Source: Anthopleura xanthogrammica (taxonomy: Eukaryota; Cnidaria; Anthozoa; Actiniaria; Actiniidae). From it: DNA of 64,000 nt. The notes beneath the pieces are model-generated. The model had not been told where the DNA came from, made no database searches, and saw nothing but the letters and a program-made list of their open reading frames with translations. Positions within the stretch are counted from its first letter, which is position 1. Every line of letters starts with the position of its first letter. Of this stretch, positions 46,203 through 58,300 are shown piece by piece. The stretch lies in the NCBI GenBank assembly GCA_964019055.1, contig OZ025207.1:18997730-19061729 (forward strand), given 5' to 3'. Position numbers and translations under genes: made by a program.

Positions 46203-47724
46203 CGCGGTAAAACGCGGAAACTGAAACGGCGGAAAGCGGAAATTCGATACATTTCATTATGCTCCAATTTCGTACAAGAATCAACATGAATTGAAATTCA
46301 ATACATTTTATAATACTCAAATTTTCGTAAGAGAATCAATATCAATGTTTGAAACTTCAGAAATACTCATGTTTTACGATAAAGAATCCAAAACATATCT
46401 CTTCAATTAAACCGGACACTTTAAACATCTCTAGAGATTTTAAGATGATAAAATAATAGGCGCTGTACGCGGGTTTATTCTATATGCCGGCGGTGACTGA
46501 TGATCATCACTAAGGTCAATGTCACGCACTACACTCTGTCTAATTTCTACAAAAGTGGATAACCAGCAAGTATCAATATTCTTTAGAGAAAAGTGAATGC
46601 TCAGTTTTGTCAATTTAACTCATTGATACTGAGCAGTCAATGAAAAATTACTTTTAGTTTTATCCTCAGTATAGAAGAAAAGAAAAGCCGACCTTTAGGC
46701 TTCATAGAAATAAAATAAATCAAGAAGTTATAAACAAGACGTCTAAACAAGAAAAGTTGTACAATTTCCCCCAACAACAACAACAACAAAAAGTTTTATT
46801 TTGCCCTTGAATGTACATATTTACAAAGATTTACAAAGATTTACGGTATGAGGATTTTGCCCCCGTTTTCAAATTCTGTTTCACGTTGTAGTTGGGTAGA
46901 GTTGTAGCAAGCGTAGTAGTTTCGTTTTTCAATAATAAGAAGCCACCAAAGGTTTACAAACTTTGTAAACCTTTGGTGCGTGGCTGCTTATTATTGAAAA
47001 ACGAAACTACTACTACTACTATGATTAACTTTAACATTTGATGATTTTAATTTGATTAGTTCATCGCCGATATAAAGGTGGTAGTGTGCTAAAGTCGTAA
47101 ATTAAACCCATATCAATGAAGAGAAACGATATGACTTCACGGTAAACTGAAAAATGCTAAGTAATTTTTTGTGCTAATTTGTTTTATGTCACGCCATAAG
47201 TGACGTCCAAGTAGCAAAGACAGAATTAAAGAGAAAAGTGAATACAGAAAGTAGTTCATTGGATGAAAAACAAGTTAAACAAGTTAAACTTAAATTATAG
47301 GTTTCCCGGGATCAAAAAAGCATCTCCCCTCCGCGTGAACGTAGTTTTTGTGGAGGGTTTTGTAGAAATTAGTACGTTCGTGACATTGACCTTAGTGATG
47401 ATCATCAGTCAGCGCCGGCATATAGAATAAACGCAAGTACAGCGCCTATTATTTTATCATCTTAAAATCCCTAGAAATGTTTAAAGTGTCCGGTTTAATT
47501 TCATAGATATGTTTTGGATTCTTTATCGTAAAACATGAGTATTTCTGAAGTTTCAAACATTGATATTGATTCTCTTACGAAAATTTGAGTATTATAAAAT
47601 GTATTGAATTTCAATTCATGTTGATTCTTGTACGAAATTGGAGTATAATGAAATGTATCGAATTTCCGCTTTCCGCTTTCCGCTTTCCGCTTTCCGCCGT
47701 TTCAGTTTCCGCGTTTTACCGCGA
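46203..47724. repeat. Large foldback: about 350-bp inverted arms
   Basis: Arm 46203-46553 is the reverse complement of 47361-47724; both carry the phrases CGGTAAAACGCGGAAACTG and GATGATCATCA. The roughly 800-bp spacer contains the palindrome at 46913-47013. The left arm is repeated at 49360-49730 by the tandem duplication. It may have arisen by inverted duplication or as a foldback transposon. Confidence 0.75.
46913..47013. repeat. 101-bp near-perfect palindrome
   Basis: GTAGTAGTTTCGTTTTTCAA at the left is mirrored to CGAAACTACTAC at the right; the centre is GGTTTACAAACTTTGTAAACC with almost no loop. The right arm runs on into a short TAC triplet repeat. It is probably a MITE; any transcript would form a tight hairpin. 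Confidence 0.85.
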
Positions 47725-48469
47725 CCTTTTCTCGAACAGCAGTAATTTTTTTATAAACTTCAATCTCTAAGCATTATTTTTCTACGAATATATGGAATAT
47801 ATGAACGACAAAGAATTCAAAAAAGGAATTGGAAGGGGCTCTGAAGTTATGTCCTGGAATAGAACTATGTTGAAAGTCTGGTAATCCACAGGAAAGACAT
47901 ACTCGGAGTACTTCTCACTAGTTTTAGGTATCGAATATTTAGGAATATTTGGTAGTAATACGGACTTATTTTAAAGTTGAATTATAGAATGGATATTCAA
48001 AATCTTAGTCGTTATAAACTGAACGATGACAAACAAGAAATTATGACCCGAGAGGTCAAACTTTGCGCGCGTGATTAGTTAAATAGTCGTCAAATTACAA
48101 CCTTGGACTCGATGAACACATTCAACAGATTCAACCTCTACATGAAAACGTTAACTTCTTAAGAAATATGACAAGAATAATACAAGAACGACTTGTATGG
48201 TAGTTTGATCAGTAGTAAGATATCCCGTATAAATCGAATATAAGTTTATACCCAGTTCTGAAAACAATGACATGACAACATAATAACCGGAAGTGATTTA
48301 TATTGGCTTATATTTCAAAATGCGCAAGGACTGGTTCGAAGGGGAGGAAGGGCTTGCGATAAGCATTTGTGTCAGGCTCTCCTTCCTCTCTCTCCCCTTC
48401 TTACCCTCCCCCCCCCCCCCTCTCCCCTCTGAGAGCCTGATACTCAGGCTAGTGAACACCTTAAATATG

Positions 48470-48655
48470 TCTGTTCATAAATCTTTTCTATTCATCTATG
48501 ACGACATCGTGCTCATAGTTCCGGGAAGATATCGTTCAATCACAACCTGGCTTATATAAGCCATTTCTATCTTGGTGGCGAGGACAATTAACGATCGTTC
48601 GCTACAAGGAACTGTTGATTTTAATTTTACAACTTGGCACTGAGTTGCTTATTGG
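48470..48655 (+). promoter_or_regulatory. Promoter/first-exon module P1, copy 6 (nearest to gene C)
   Basis: The GAS-type TTCCGGGAA (48519-48527), TTATATAAG (about 48552-48560) and donor GTGAGT (48656) are kept. The CRE is changed to TGACGACA. It lies 3.2 kb before the gene C coding exon. A noncoding first exon is expected because that exon begins at a splice acceptor (51839/51840). Confidence 0.5.
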
Positions 48656-49734
48656 GTGAGTTTTATTACTGCGATTAGTTTCAATATCATGCGAACTCAG
48701 TAGTTGGAAGTTGCCTGCTTGAACTTGATTCGCAGAATACTGAGAATCGCAGTCATCTTTGATCAGATTAGTGCAAATAATCGAGGCGGAAGGTGGATCT
48801 CAACTAATTCAGAGCGAATATTTCTCAACTTCATTCTCACTTACATGTTGCAATTTCATCATCCTAAATTCTAACATTGTACTATATTCTCATATTTTCT
48901 AAGTGGATGACCTATGATGGCGGAAATTCAAACAAATATATTTTTTTACCATAACTTGTAAATTTCTCGCGCGCTGATTGGCTGAGAGCCATGTTCGATA
49001 AGAGGACAGACCGATAAGATGACGAATCGCTCGCGCACGTAGCTAGCGCGCGCTTGAAACGGTTTTTTCTTTCAAACTTTTTCTTCGTTTTTGGATCTTT
49101 TCTTTGCCTGTTATGGTTGCGCTCGTGGTTCCACTTGAGTTTGGATCATATCTGACGTCATTTCTATGTTCGATAGGAGTACAGACCATGGAAAAGTCAC
49201 TTCGATTTGTTAATTGGTTTTTGACTTTTTTTCTGAAATGAACGTTTCAGAATCTTATCATCTTGTAAAGAATGGTCTGAACCCAGGTGAATGGATATTT
49301 GTCGAAGAAACAATATTTGTATTATGATCATCCGGGTGAATGTAGTCCTGAGAAGGGTCGCGGTAAAACGCGGAAACTGAAACGGCGGAAAGCGGAAATT
49401 CGATACATTTCATTATGCTCCAATTTCGTACAAGAATCAACATGAATTGAAATTCAATACATTTTATAATACTCAAATTTTCGTAAGAGAATCAATATCA
49501 ATGTTTGAAACTTTAGAAATACTCATGTTTTACGATAAAGAATCCAAAACATATCTCTTCAATTAAACCGGACACTTTAAACATCTCTAGGGATTTTAAG
49601 ATGATAAAATAATAGGCGCTGTACTCGGGTTTATTCTATATGCCGGCGCTGACTGATGATCATCAATAAGGTCAATGTCACGCACCTACACTCTGTCTAA
49701 TTTCTACAAAAACCCTCACGCGGAGGGGAGTGGA

Positions 49735-50070
49735 TAACCAGCCTCTTTTTGCAAGTAGGTGTATCCATAACAACTGTAACACGACCTTTGTCAGCGGGCA
49801 GTATAGCAATGGTATCATCGTTCTTTAAACGTTATCTAGACGCGCTCTAATTAGACCGACACCGCCAATTACGCAACACCAGGTAATTGTAATGTAACGG
49901 CAGTATAAATATGACCTATCTGACTGTATCCTTCACTTGACTCTGAAGATGACTTCCGCTCAGGTTGTCGAAACGTCAGTCACATCAAACAGTCCTTCTC
50001 AGGACTACATCCACCCGGATGATCATAATACAAATATTGTCTCTTCGACAAATATTGTTACTTCGATAAA
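49735..50070. mobile_element. Penelope-like element debris
   Basis: The minus strand of 49741-49830 reads TIAILPADKGRVTVVMDT, the style of the conserved ADKG..VV motif at the start of Penelope-like reverse transcriptases. The plus strand just after it carries a hammerhead-like motif and a TTCTCAGGACTACATCCACC-type tail. Tail copies on the minus strand are at about 46130-46200 and 49290-49360. The element is fragmentary. Confidence 0.6.
49938..49982 (+). ncRNA. Hammerhead-ribozyme-like motif
   Basis: In order: TGACT (stem I), core CTGAAGA, a single T, stem II GACTTCC / GGTTGTC around loop GCTCA, core GAAAC, cleavage-type GTC, then AGTCA, which pairs with TGACT. Stem III is reduced to almost nothing, as in the mini-hammerheads known from Penelope-like retroelements. 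The extra T after CTGAAGA and two U-U mismatches in stem II might weaken or prevent cleavage. Confidence 0.5.
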
Positions 50071-50784
50071 TATCTTATCATCAATCAGATACAGCTTGTG
50101 TCTATCTGACTGTATCCTTCACAGCTTGTTTACAAATCTTAACAGAAAATTTTGGGCAGAAAAAGTATGACGACGATCTAAGATCGAACTAAAAATTTGA
50201 CATGGAAAAAACACCACTTAATGGATTTCCTTGAACTTTTGATATATCTATTTTTACGTATTTCTCAAAAAAACTCACGAAAAATCAGCCTCCAATCTTA
50301 AAAATCTATTTCCTTATTGGCCTTTTTCATAATGGCCTCCATCTCATTAGCATAAACTAGAAAATGAATGTCTATAACACAAAACACCCCAACATGAAAG
50401 TAAATACTACCAGTAAGCAGAGTTATGCAATATTAAAGTACTGACATTTATCATTAAGGAATTAATAATATTTTAAACTTAGAAAAAAAAAACATAAAAA
50501 CGGGGCCACAAAGACCAGGAGTGCATTTTCTAGATACGCGAATAACTTTTAAAAAATTCAAATCCCAATAGCTCTGCAGGCTTTGGTGATCTTTATCTCA
50601 AATTTGCCGAGAATGAGGTTGTTAATTCTCGCATTCCCTTTTGCGTAAAAGCAACGACTATAGCCGTCAAATTCTTGGAAATGTTTCTCAATGAGCAGTC
50701 TGATCCAGCTGGTGGGAAAATCAGTTAGTCAAGTGAAACAAAGAAGAACAAAAGAAACAAAAAATTTTCTCCCTGCTGCGAAAC

Positions 50785-50870
50785 GCGAAAGAAACCAACG
50801 ATAAGCCTTTCCATTTTTGGTAGCGAGGATAACTATAAACGATCGTTCGCTTGTTAATACAATTTTATGT
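50785..50870 (+). promoter_or_regulatory. Module P2, copy 3
   Basis: GAAAGAAACCAACGATAAGCC and ACGATCGTTCGCTTG again, about 1 kb before the gene C coding exon. Same arrangement as P2 before gene B. The activity is unknown. Confidence 0.3.
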
Positions 50871-50935
50871 AAGTCAATTCTTGAAACTCCTTACTAACTG
50901 GGATTCTTGTCCTACTGTCTCTGTTACTAAGAGAA

Positions 50936-51150
50936 TAGAATAGAATAGGTTTTTAGAGTTTAAAATCTTCTACAATCTCAATGTCGGCACTAGTGGAAGA
51001 AAGGTTGTCAAATACCGGGGGGTCTTTAAGGAAGGATACACGTAATTCTTTGGTTTTAGAGACATTCAAACGCATGTTATTGAGGTCAGTCCAGTCGGTA
51101 ATAGAGTCAATGTTAGCTTGAAGCGTTGTGACCACACCATGCACCATTGA
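50936..51150 (-). mobile_element. 5'-truncated LINE insertion with pentamer tail
   Basis: The minus strand encodes SITDWTDLNNMRLNVSKTKE, the segment after the YxDD block in CR1/L2-type reverse transcriptases. Its 3' end runs into TTCTATTCTATTCTATTCTC, a microsatellite tail typical of this group. The copies of this locus at 20830 and 25250 read GTTACTAAGTGACC, without the insertion. Confidence 0.75.
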
Positions 51151-51843
51151 ATCCTATAAAACAAAAACAGACATAGACAATATTCATTCGACACTTTAGT
51201 AAGCTTGAAAGACTACAGTCCTATATACGAAGATTTGAATTGGATTGAAACGTTATTTATTTTACATATATATAACTATGTTATATACGATGACGTGTAC
51301 CCACATGTGTACCAGATTGCACTGTTTATAAGATTTATGGGCTTTCACCTAGTTGGAGCTTGCTCTGTTCTGTTTCTTAAAGTGCATATAAAAAAGTTCT
51401 GACCCTAAAAATCACATAATCAAATTTTATTTTGATTCTGTTGCGATTTCATTTTTTTTTTATATTGCTCTGAGAAAAAGCTGGAAAAGTATATTAAGGT
51501 TTTAGTGCACATATTCTTTACGGCGAAGATGCCCTTCAGTGTTAGATGAATGAACTTTTAAATTTTCTAAGCGGATGACCTATGACGGCGGAAATTCAAA
51601 CAATGAATGATATTTTTAGTTTTACAATTTTTAGTATTTATAATTCGAGGCCTTTAAAGGGGTTTTGTCGACTACGAACAACATTGAATATCTCAAACAT
51701 AAAGGATACGCCTGCGGAGAGGCTAACACAATACTTTTCTTGGAAGTTTTATCACTGTAGGAAAAAAAAAAAACAAAAAAACACGATTTATTCATTCCTT
51801 TATTCTGTTTCAGTTTTTGCTCGTATTCTAATTTGACAGGAAA

Positions 51844-52297
51844 ATGGCCGCGCCAGAAGGAAAGGTAATAAATATCAGTGGAAAGTTGAAGTTTACTGTA
51901 CCACAATCAAAATTTGGACTTTCAAAATTTATTTCGTTTGCTAACGTAATTGTTATTATAAATTATAATTTTCAGATATTCAATGATCCGGTGCATGGTC
52001 ACATTGAAATGCCCGACTTGTGTGTGAAAATCATTGACACTCCACAGTTTCAGAGACTTCGAAACATCAAACAACTAGGTATGAAGGCTTTTTATATCCA
52101 ACCCGATAATAATAATAATAATAATAATAATAATAGCTTTATAGAATAATAATAATAACCACTATTTATTGAATCCATATATAATAGAAATAATAATAAA
52201 AATCTCAATGCTTTTACAAAATATTAGAAACTGAAAAACTAATACTTAATCCTAATACTAATACTTTTTATTTCGAAAAGGGGTTCTTGACTCTTAC

Positions 52298-52357
<60 letters not shown>

Positions 52358-55300
52358 TAGCGGTTTCTAACAGAAAGTGAAATGCTGCGAACATGAGAAA
52401 CGTTATTTATGCGACATAAATGTATTCTACGCACAGCACTGATAAGAATACAGTCAATAACTGAATGCGTTCGTAATATATTGCATACAGAGAGAGAATT
52501 TTTTCTGAGTCCATTCAGTATGGTACGATCAAATATGCATTTCGAAGAGTGTTATATTTAATAAAAGCCTTTTGTATTTCAAGGTGGGTGCTATTACGTT
52601 TATCCTGGTGCTGCTCACAACAGATTTGAACATTCTATTGGGTAAGAACAGAATTTTTTAAGTTTTCATTTCCCCAAAACATCACCATTCATGATACCAA
52701 GATATGACAGGCCCCTCTTTCTGTTATGACCTCGTTATGACCTATTTGTATATTACAGGACAGCCCACTTGGCTGGGTGCTTGGTTGAAAGTTTGAAGAC
52801 AAAGCAAGATCTTGGTATAAGCGAGAAAGACGTGTTGTGTGTGAAGATTGCTGGACTCTGCCATGACTTAGGTAGGATACAATCTGCATGTTAAAAGTAA
52901 AATACTATGCATTCCATACCTCCTTATACCTCCACTGAAGAGGGTGCTACGGACACTAGAGAAAAACGTTTGCGCATGCGTGCCTTTCAGCACGCTTTCC
53001 AAGAATTTATAGAGTTTTAGTGAGAAAATAAATGCTTGTTTTCTCCGAGTATACAAAAAAAATCGTGGGTATACTTTTGTGAGACCAAGATAATGTGTTA
53101 ATAAAGGCAATATGAAAGAATTAGCCTTAAGTTTCAAGAACTGATCTTAAGTTTTGGCATTTTGTAAAGACTATTCTTCAGGCAAGTGTGAAACTCAAAT
53201 TTGAATATTTTTACAATAGCACGAAGACGCTTTCGACTAATTTGCATACGGACTTAGAGCATGCGCAGACGTTTTTCACGCGTGTCGGTGCTACGTGATG
53301 ATCATCGAATTTCACTGTTTCTCGGCAACCGTTCTGAGCGGGCAACATTACAATTAATGTTCAACGGTGAATAACAAAACCGGACTTTAAAGTGACTTTA
53401 CCGGAAATATGTTTTAAAAACTGATTAGAAAAGTCAAAGACACTTGGTATGTAACAAAACGTGTATTTAATTAATAGAACCTCATCTTGTGATGGGATCA
53501 CGAAACACACTATTATCATAAAAATTCCTTTTCTGTTGGCCTCGGTCCTGTTATCTGCTGTCAGCCTAGTGTTGTGTGTTTTGTGATGCTATAATGTTGT
53601 ATTCTGATGCTATTTCAGGTCATGGACCGTTTTCACACCTTTTTGATGGATCTTTCATAAAACAAGCTTTAGAGGGTCCTGCGAAAGGGTGGAAGGTATG
53701 AAAATGATGAAGTAAAGAATATATGGATGAATACTCCCGTTTCGAGTTCTCTTACGCTGTGTTAGCCTCAAAACCGTGTAATATATTCTTTTATTCAGTA
53801 ACAGCCCGTGGAAATTCAAGAGATCTATGTGTAAAGAAGACAATAAAAATACTTTGAAATTTCACGAGTTTTATCTAAATTTCTGTATAATTTACGCACA
53901 ATTGAGGCTAACACAGCGTAAAAGAGAACTCGAAACGGGAGTATTAAAGTGCCAATAATCCTTCCACATTTTTTCGTTGTGTTGTTTGTGGGTGTTGTTT
54001 GTGGGTGTTGTTTGTGGGTGTTGTTTGTGGGTGTTCAAATCAATTAAACATAGAAAAAAGGAATTTCAGTTCCTTACATCCCGGATTCCAGTTTTGAATG
54101 GCGATCGCAGGGCTTCAAGTGTCACTATATTTCCTATATGTTTTAAGTTGATTTTTATTTCCCTTCCACCCGTACCAAAGTTTATGAGCTTGATAATAAT
54201 TCCTGAATAAAATTATAGGAATTATAGGACATTTTTAGGGGAACATAGAAAATATAATATAGGAAATATAGGGACACTTGAAGCCCTGCGATCGTCCCTT
54301 AAGCTACGTCACAGGTGGCTCGTCCCAGCCCCTTGAATGGCTTATTAGCTATTTTCGAGTCTTTTATACAGAAAACAAAAAACTGTGGAAGGGTTATAGG
54401 CACTTTAAATAATAGAGAGAAGAGAGCGATTAATTTTTATTCGTAAACAAGATACTTCACTGACATGGTGTCCTACACTACCACCTTCGGGGGAAAACAT
54501 ACCCTCCGTAAAACCCAACATGGGGATCTAGCCCCCACACGTCATGCGAATATCCACCAAATTTTCCAACCTAAGCCTCCCCCCCTACTTCACTTTTACC
54601 CATTTGCTTACTAGCCTCTTATATTTTCCAACTCTAAGCCCTCCCCACTTTTTAGGGTGCTCCGTAGTCTTTGTTGCCAAAAACTTCAAAACAAAACACA
54701 CTATTTGATTGTAAGAGCTGTGACCATCAATAACCGGCAGTCATTGGTTGGGTTAAGAAAAACGATTGACACGTCTACTTTTCACACTTGATTCTCAGCA
54801 TGAGAAAGCCAGCTTGGATATGTTTGACTTAATCTGCAAGAACTTGAAGAGCGATTTTGAACGACATAAACTAGTGGATACAGATGCTGAATTTATCAAG
54901 GAACTGATTAATGGCCCAAGGAGCGGTGAGGTATACTTTATATCAGTGATTTTAGAGTTTGAGTCATTTTTTCTTTCAGATTTTTATCCCAAGGGTTGAA
55001 ATGGGAATACATTTGAGGGAGGTAGGAGGAGGAAGGGAGAAGAAAGGATAATGGAAAGGAGAGGGAGGGAGAGAGGAAGGAAGGGAGCTTAGAAGGCACA
55101 GAATGTAAAGAAAATACATAACAAAATTATTTTGCACATTAATCAGTTCAGTGTTATTCATTTATAGGACTATAAAGGAAGGCCTAAGGATAAATGGTTT
55201 CTTTATGAGGTACGTTTTGTTTCACAAGGTCACAGGTTATAGGTTCAGTATTATTGCCGCATCAGTTATGTTTTACTTCAGTTATTGACTCTTTTTTCAA

Positions 55301-58300
55301 GGTTTATTTGAAATTAGAATGCAATATTTTAGGTATTAAAAGACCAATGCTTTAAAAACACTTAGAATGACTATTCGTGCACAACGTTTTTAGCTGCATT
55401 TCAACATGTCTTTTGTTTTAGTTTCTATGATATATTCATTTCGATAAAGTTTGTCACCTGAAAAGCTACAAAGCTGAGACGGGCAAGGGGATATTTTACA
55501 AGATTCAACTGCTCGATAACCATTGATGGACTTGAGATCTTTTATCAGTTACCGTTTCACCTCCTGTGAGCATCCTCAAGCTGCACGCTTTGCATCAAAA
55601 AACTTTACTTGTTTGATATGAAATAAATATTTTCCGTGACCCTCAGCGATCTCAGCTATTTAGGTTTCGGGTGAACAACTTTATTGAAAAAGATATCACC
55701 TAATTTTTACTTTAGTTGCTTTTTTTATGAGCTTGATAATTATTTAATGTGTTAAATGTGGCTTTCGTACCGTGTTTTCAGCTTTTAGAATGTTTTATAT
55801 CTTATTGCAGTGTCGAATTGTCAAAACATTTTAAAAATCTCATCTCATTTAGTAAATGAATATCAAAAAACAATCTTTTGTCAAATTCATCCAACTCAGT
55901 TGTCATGACAACCAAGTCATGAGTGCTAGTAGTAGCTTACATTGTACGTTGCTCAGCAGATTGCGGTGTTGCTAAAAAGGGGAAGGGAAAAAAGCGTGAG
56001 ACCTTCGCGTGGTCTTTTCTTCCTCTCTCTTCTTTTGCAACACCGCAGACCGCCGAGTAACGTCGGCTATTATGTAATTGATGTATGAATGACCTTCCAA
56101 TGTCGAACTTGTTTCTATTTTTAAAGATCATTTCCAACAAAGAGAGCGGCATTGACGTCGATAAATGGGACTACTTTGCACGTGATTGTCTCCATCTTGG
56201 AATGAAAAGCGGCTTTGATCACATGTAAGATTTAATGATTTTAAAATGCGCAACTACAACCGTTCTTTGTCGCACAAAAAATTGCAAGTCAAGTTGCATG
56301 GAAAATTGCCTACTGTAAGATCCCCCGTTAAGCAGCCAGCTGAAATTTACGGCTTCCAACTGGCAATGCAACAAAAACGGCAAAAAAGCAGGAATTGCCA
56401 TCGCAAGAAAAATGTATCGTGTATCACTTGAACGTAAATCAACGAGACATTTTTAAAATCATGTTTCTTTCAGAGTCAGTAATATTTTGGTTGTTAATTA
56501 GGCGCTGCATAAAGATGGCACGAGTCATCAAAGCCAAAGATAGGAAGTGGCATATCTGTTTCCGTGACAAAGAAGTGAACAACATTTACGAGATGTTTCA
56601 CCTAAGAGCTAATCTTCACAGGCGAGCCTACCAGCACAAGACATCCAACGCTGTCCAACACATGTAAGTCATTTCAAATAAATTATTAATTTTTGATTTG
56701 AGGTGGCTGATCATACTTTAGTAAAAAAAGGACACCAGCTTTTTTACACAGAATTTAAAGCTGATTCAAAATAAAGAAAGAAAACTGAATGGCTTAAACC
56801 AAGCTTCGCACAAAAAAAAATAACTTGAGAAATAAAAAAGCTATGGATTCAGGAAGTACTTTAATCATAACATCTACTTAAAAAATTTTTTTTCGACAAT
56901 TGCCTAAAAATATTTGAAGGAATTATTGAGAATAACACCGAAATTCAGCAATTTCTTCGCTTATTGAAGCTTAAATCGTTCTCAAACCATAACAACAAAA
57001 ACTCTCATAACGCTTTTCATAAAAGTTGAAGCAGGGAAAAATAGTAAATACGTCGTACTGGGAAAAAGATTGCTTTTCATCTGTTGGTTTAGGAAATTAA
57101 AAGAAAAATATGGAGTCCCGTGCAAAATTTTAGGGTTTTGTTATTATGAAGTTCAAAGCGTTACCGGCTCAGTTCAAGAAAATTTTGGAGGTAATTCAGC
57201 GGTTTTTGTGCGTGATTTCGCTTGTGGGCTCAACTGTATAGGCCATCCCCGGCCCTTATAACGCACAACCGTTGACCTGATTTTGTCTTGTTAACGCACA
57301 GGCAGCCTATTTGACTAGAGTGCGATGTGGTGTGTCGTAAGATTGAGCAATTTTAAGTCCACATGAGTAAATTATGATGTGCTTATTTGTGAAGAGTCGA
57401 TCTGATGTAAATAATGAAGATGCAGTGCTGCTGATAGATTGAGCAATAATGCATTCCTTTTCCCAATATTGTTTTCTTCTAAAGGATAACTGATGCCCTA
57501 TTGAAAGCAGATTCGACTTTGGAGATGTCGGGAGCGATAAGAGACATGGAGGCTTATACCAAGCTTACAGACCAAGTGTATTATCAAATCTTACATTCCA
57601 CCGATCGAGAACTGGACGAGGTAAGAACACCGCAGGTCGATAAAGATAAATCAATAAATATAACAAAGACAATGAAAGCATTAAAAGGAAATGGTGACAG
57701 CAGGCAGCCCAGTGATAACCCGAACTTGGCTCTCAAGTTTCGTCAATAAAAAGAATGCTAGGCCTAGCTACAAGAAAAACTAGTTTTGATTGATGGCATC
57801 TAAAATCAAATTTTGCCGGCTAACTAGAGCGAGGTAGGTCCCGTCATATTACACTGAAATCGCATGCATGTTCTTCCCCAAAAAGGCACAGATTTTTTAC
57901 GATAGATCAGTTGTGTGTATGTTCAAGTGACAGCCAAGCCTATTCATTAAAGTATGAGAATAGCTTGGAAGGTTACCCACTGTAAAATATCCTGCCCTAA
58001 AAATAAGAAGAACAGGAAGTTCAGTCCATATTTTGTGGTTCACAGGCAAAGAAAATTCTGGAGAGGATAGAATGTCGAAAATTGTACAGATTAATAGGCG
58101 AACACACTGCTCAGAAAGATATCTCGGTAAGTTTTTGTATTCAGGTAAAAATATCCTTCTGAGGTGACCAACGTTTATGGCTACTTACATGAAAATATCA
58201 ATGACTTATCGCTAACAAAATAACAACAAACTTGATTTTTTCGGCAATAAGTCTCATTTTGAATGAAGATTTCGCAGAACCACCAACCAACACAAAGCAG

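Larger units (their letters stand above)
44573..49735. repeat. Tandem duplication, unit about 3157 bp
   Basis: 44573-46570 and 47730-49735 match at a constant offset of 3,157 bp, beginning TCTCGAACAGCAGTAA. The unit carries the end of the Mutator-like element, promoter module P1 and an inverted-repeat arm. The two copies differ by few bases, so the event is recent. Confidence 0.8.
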
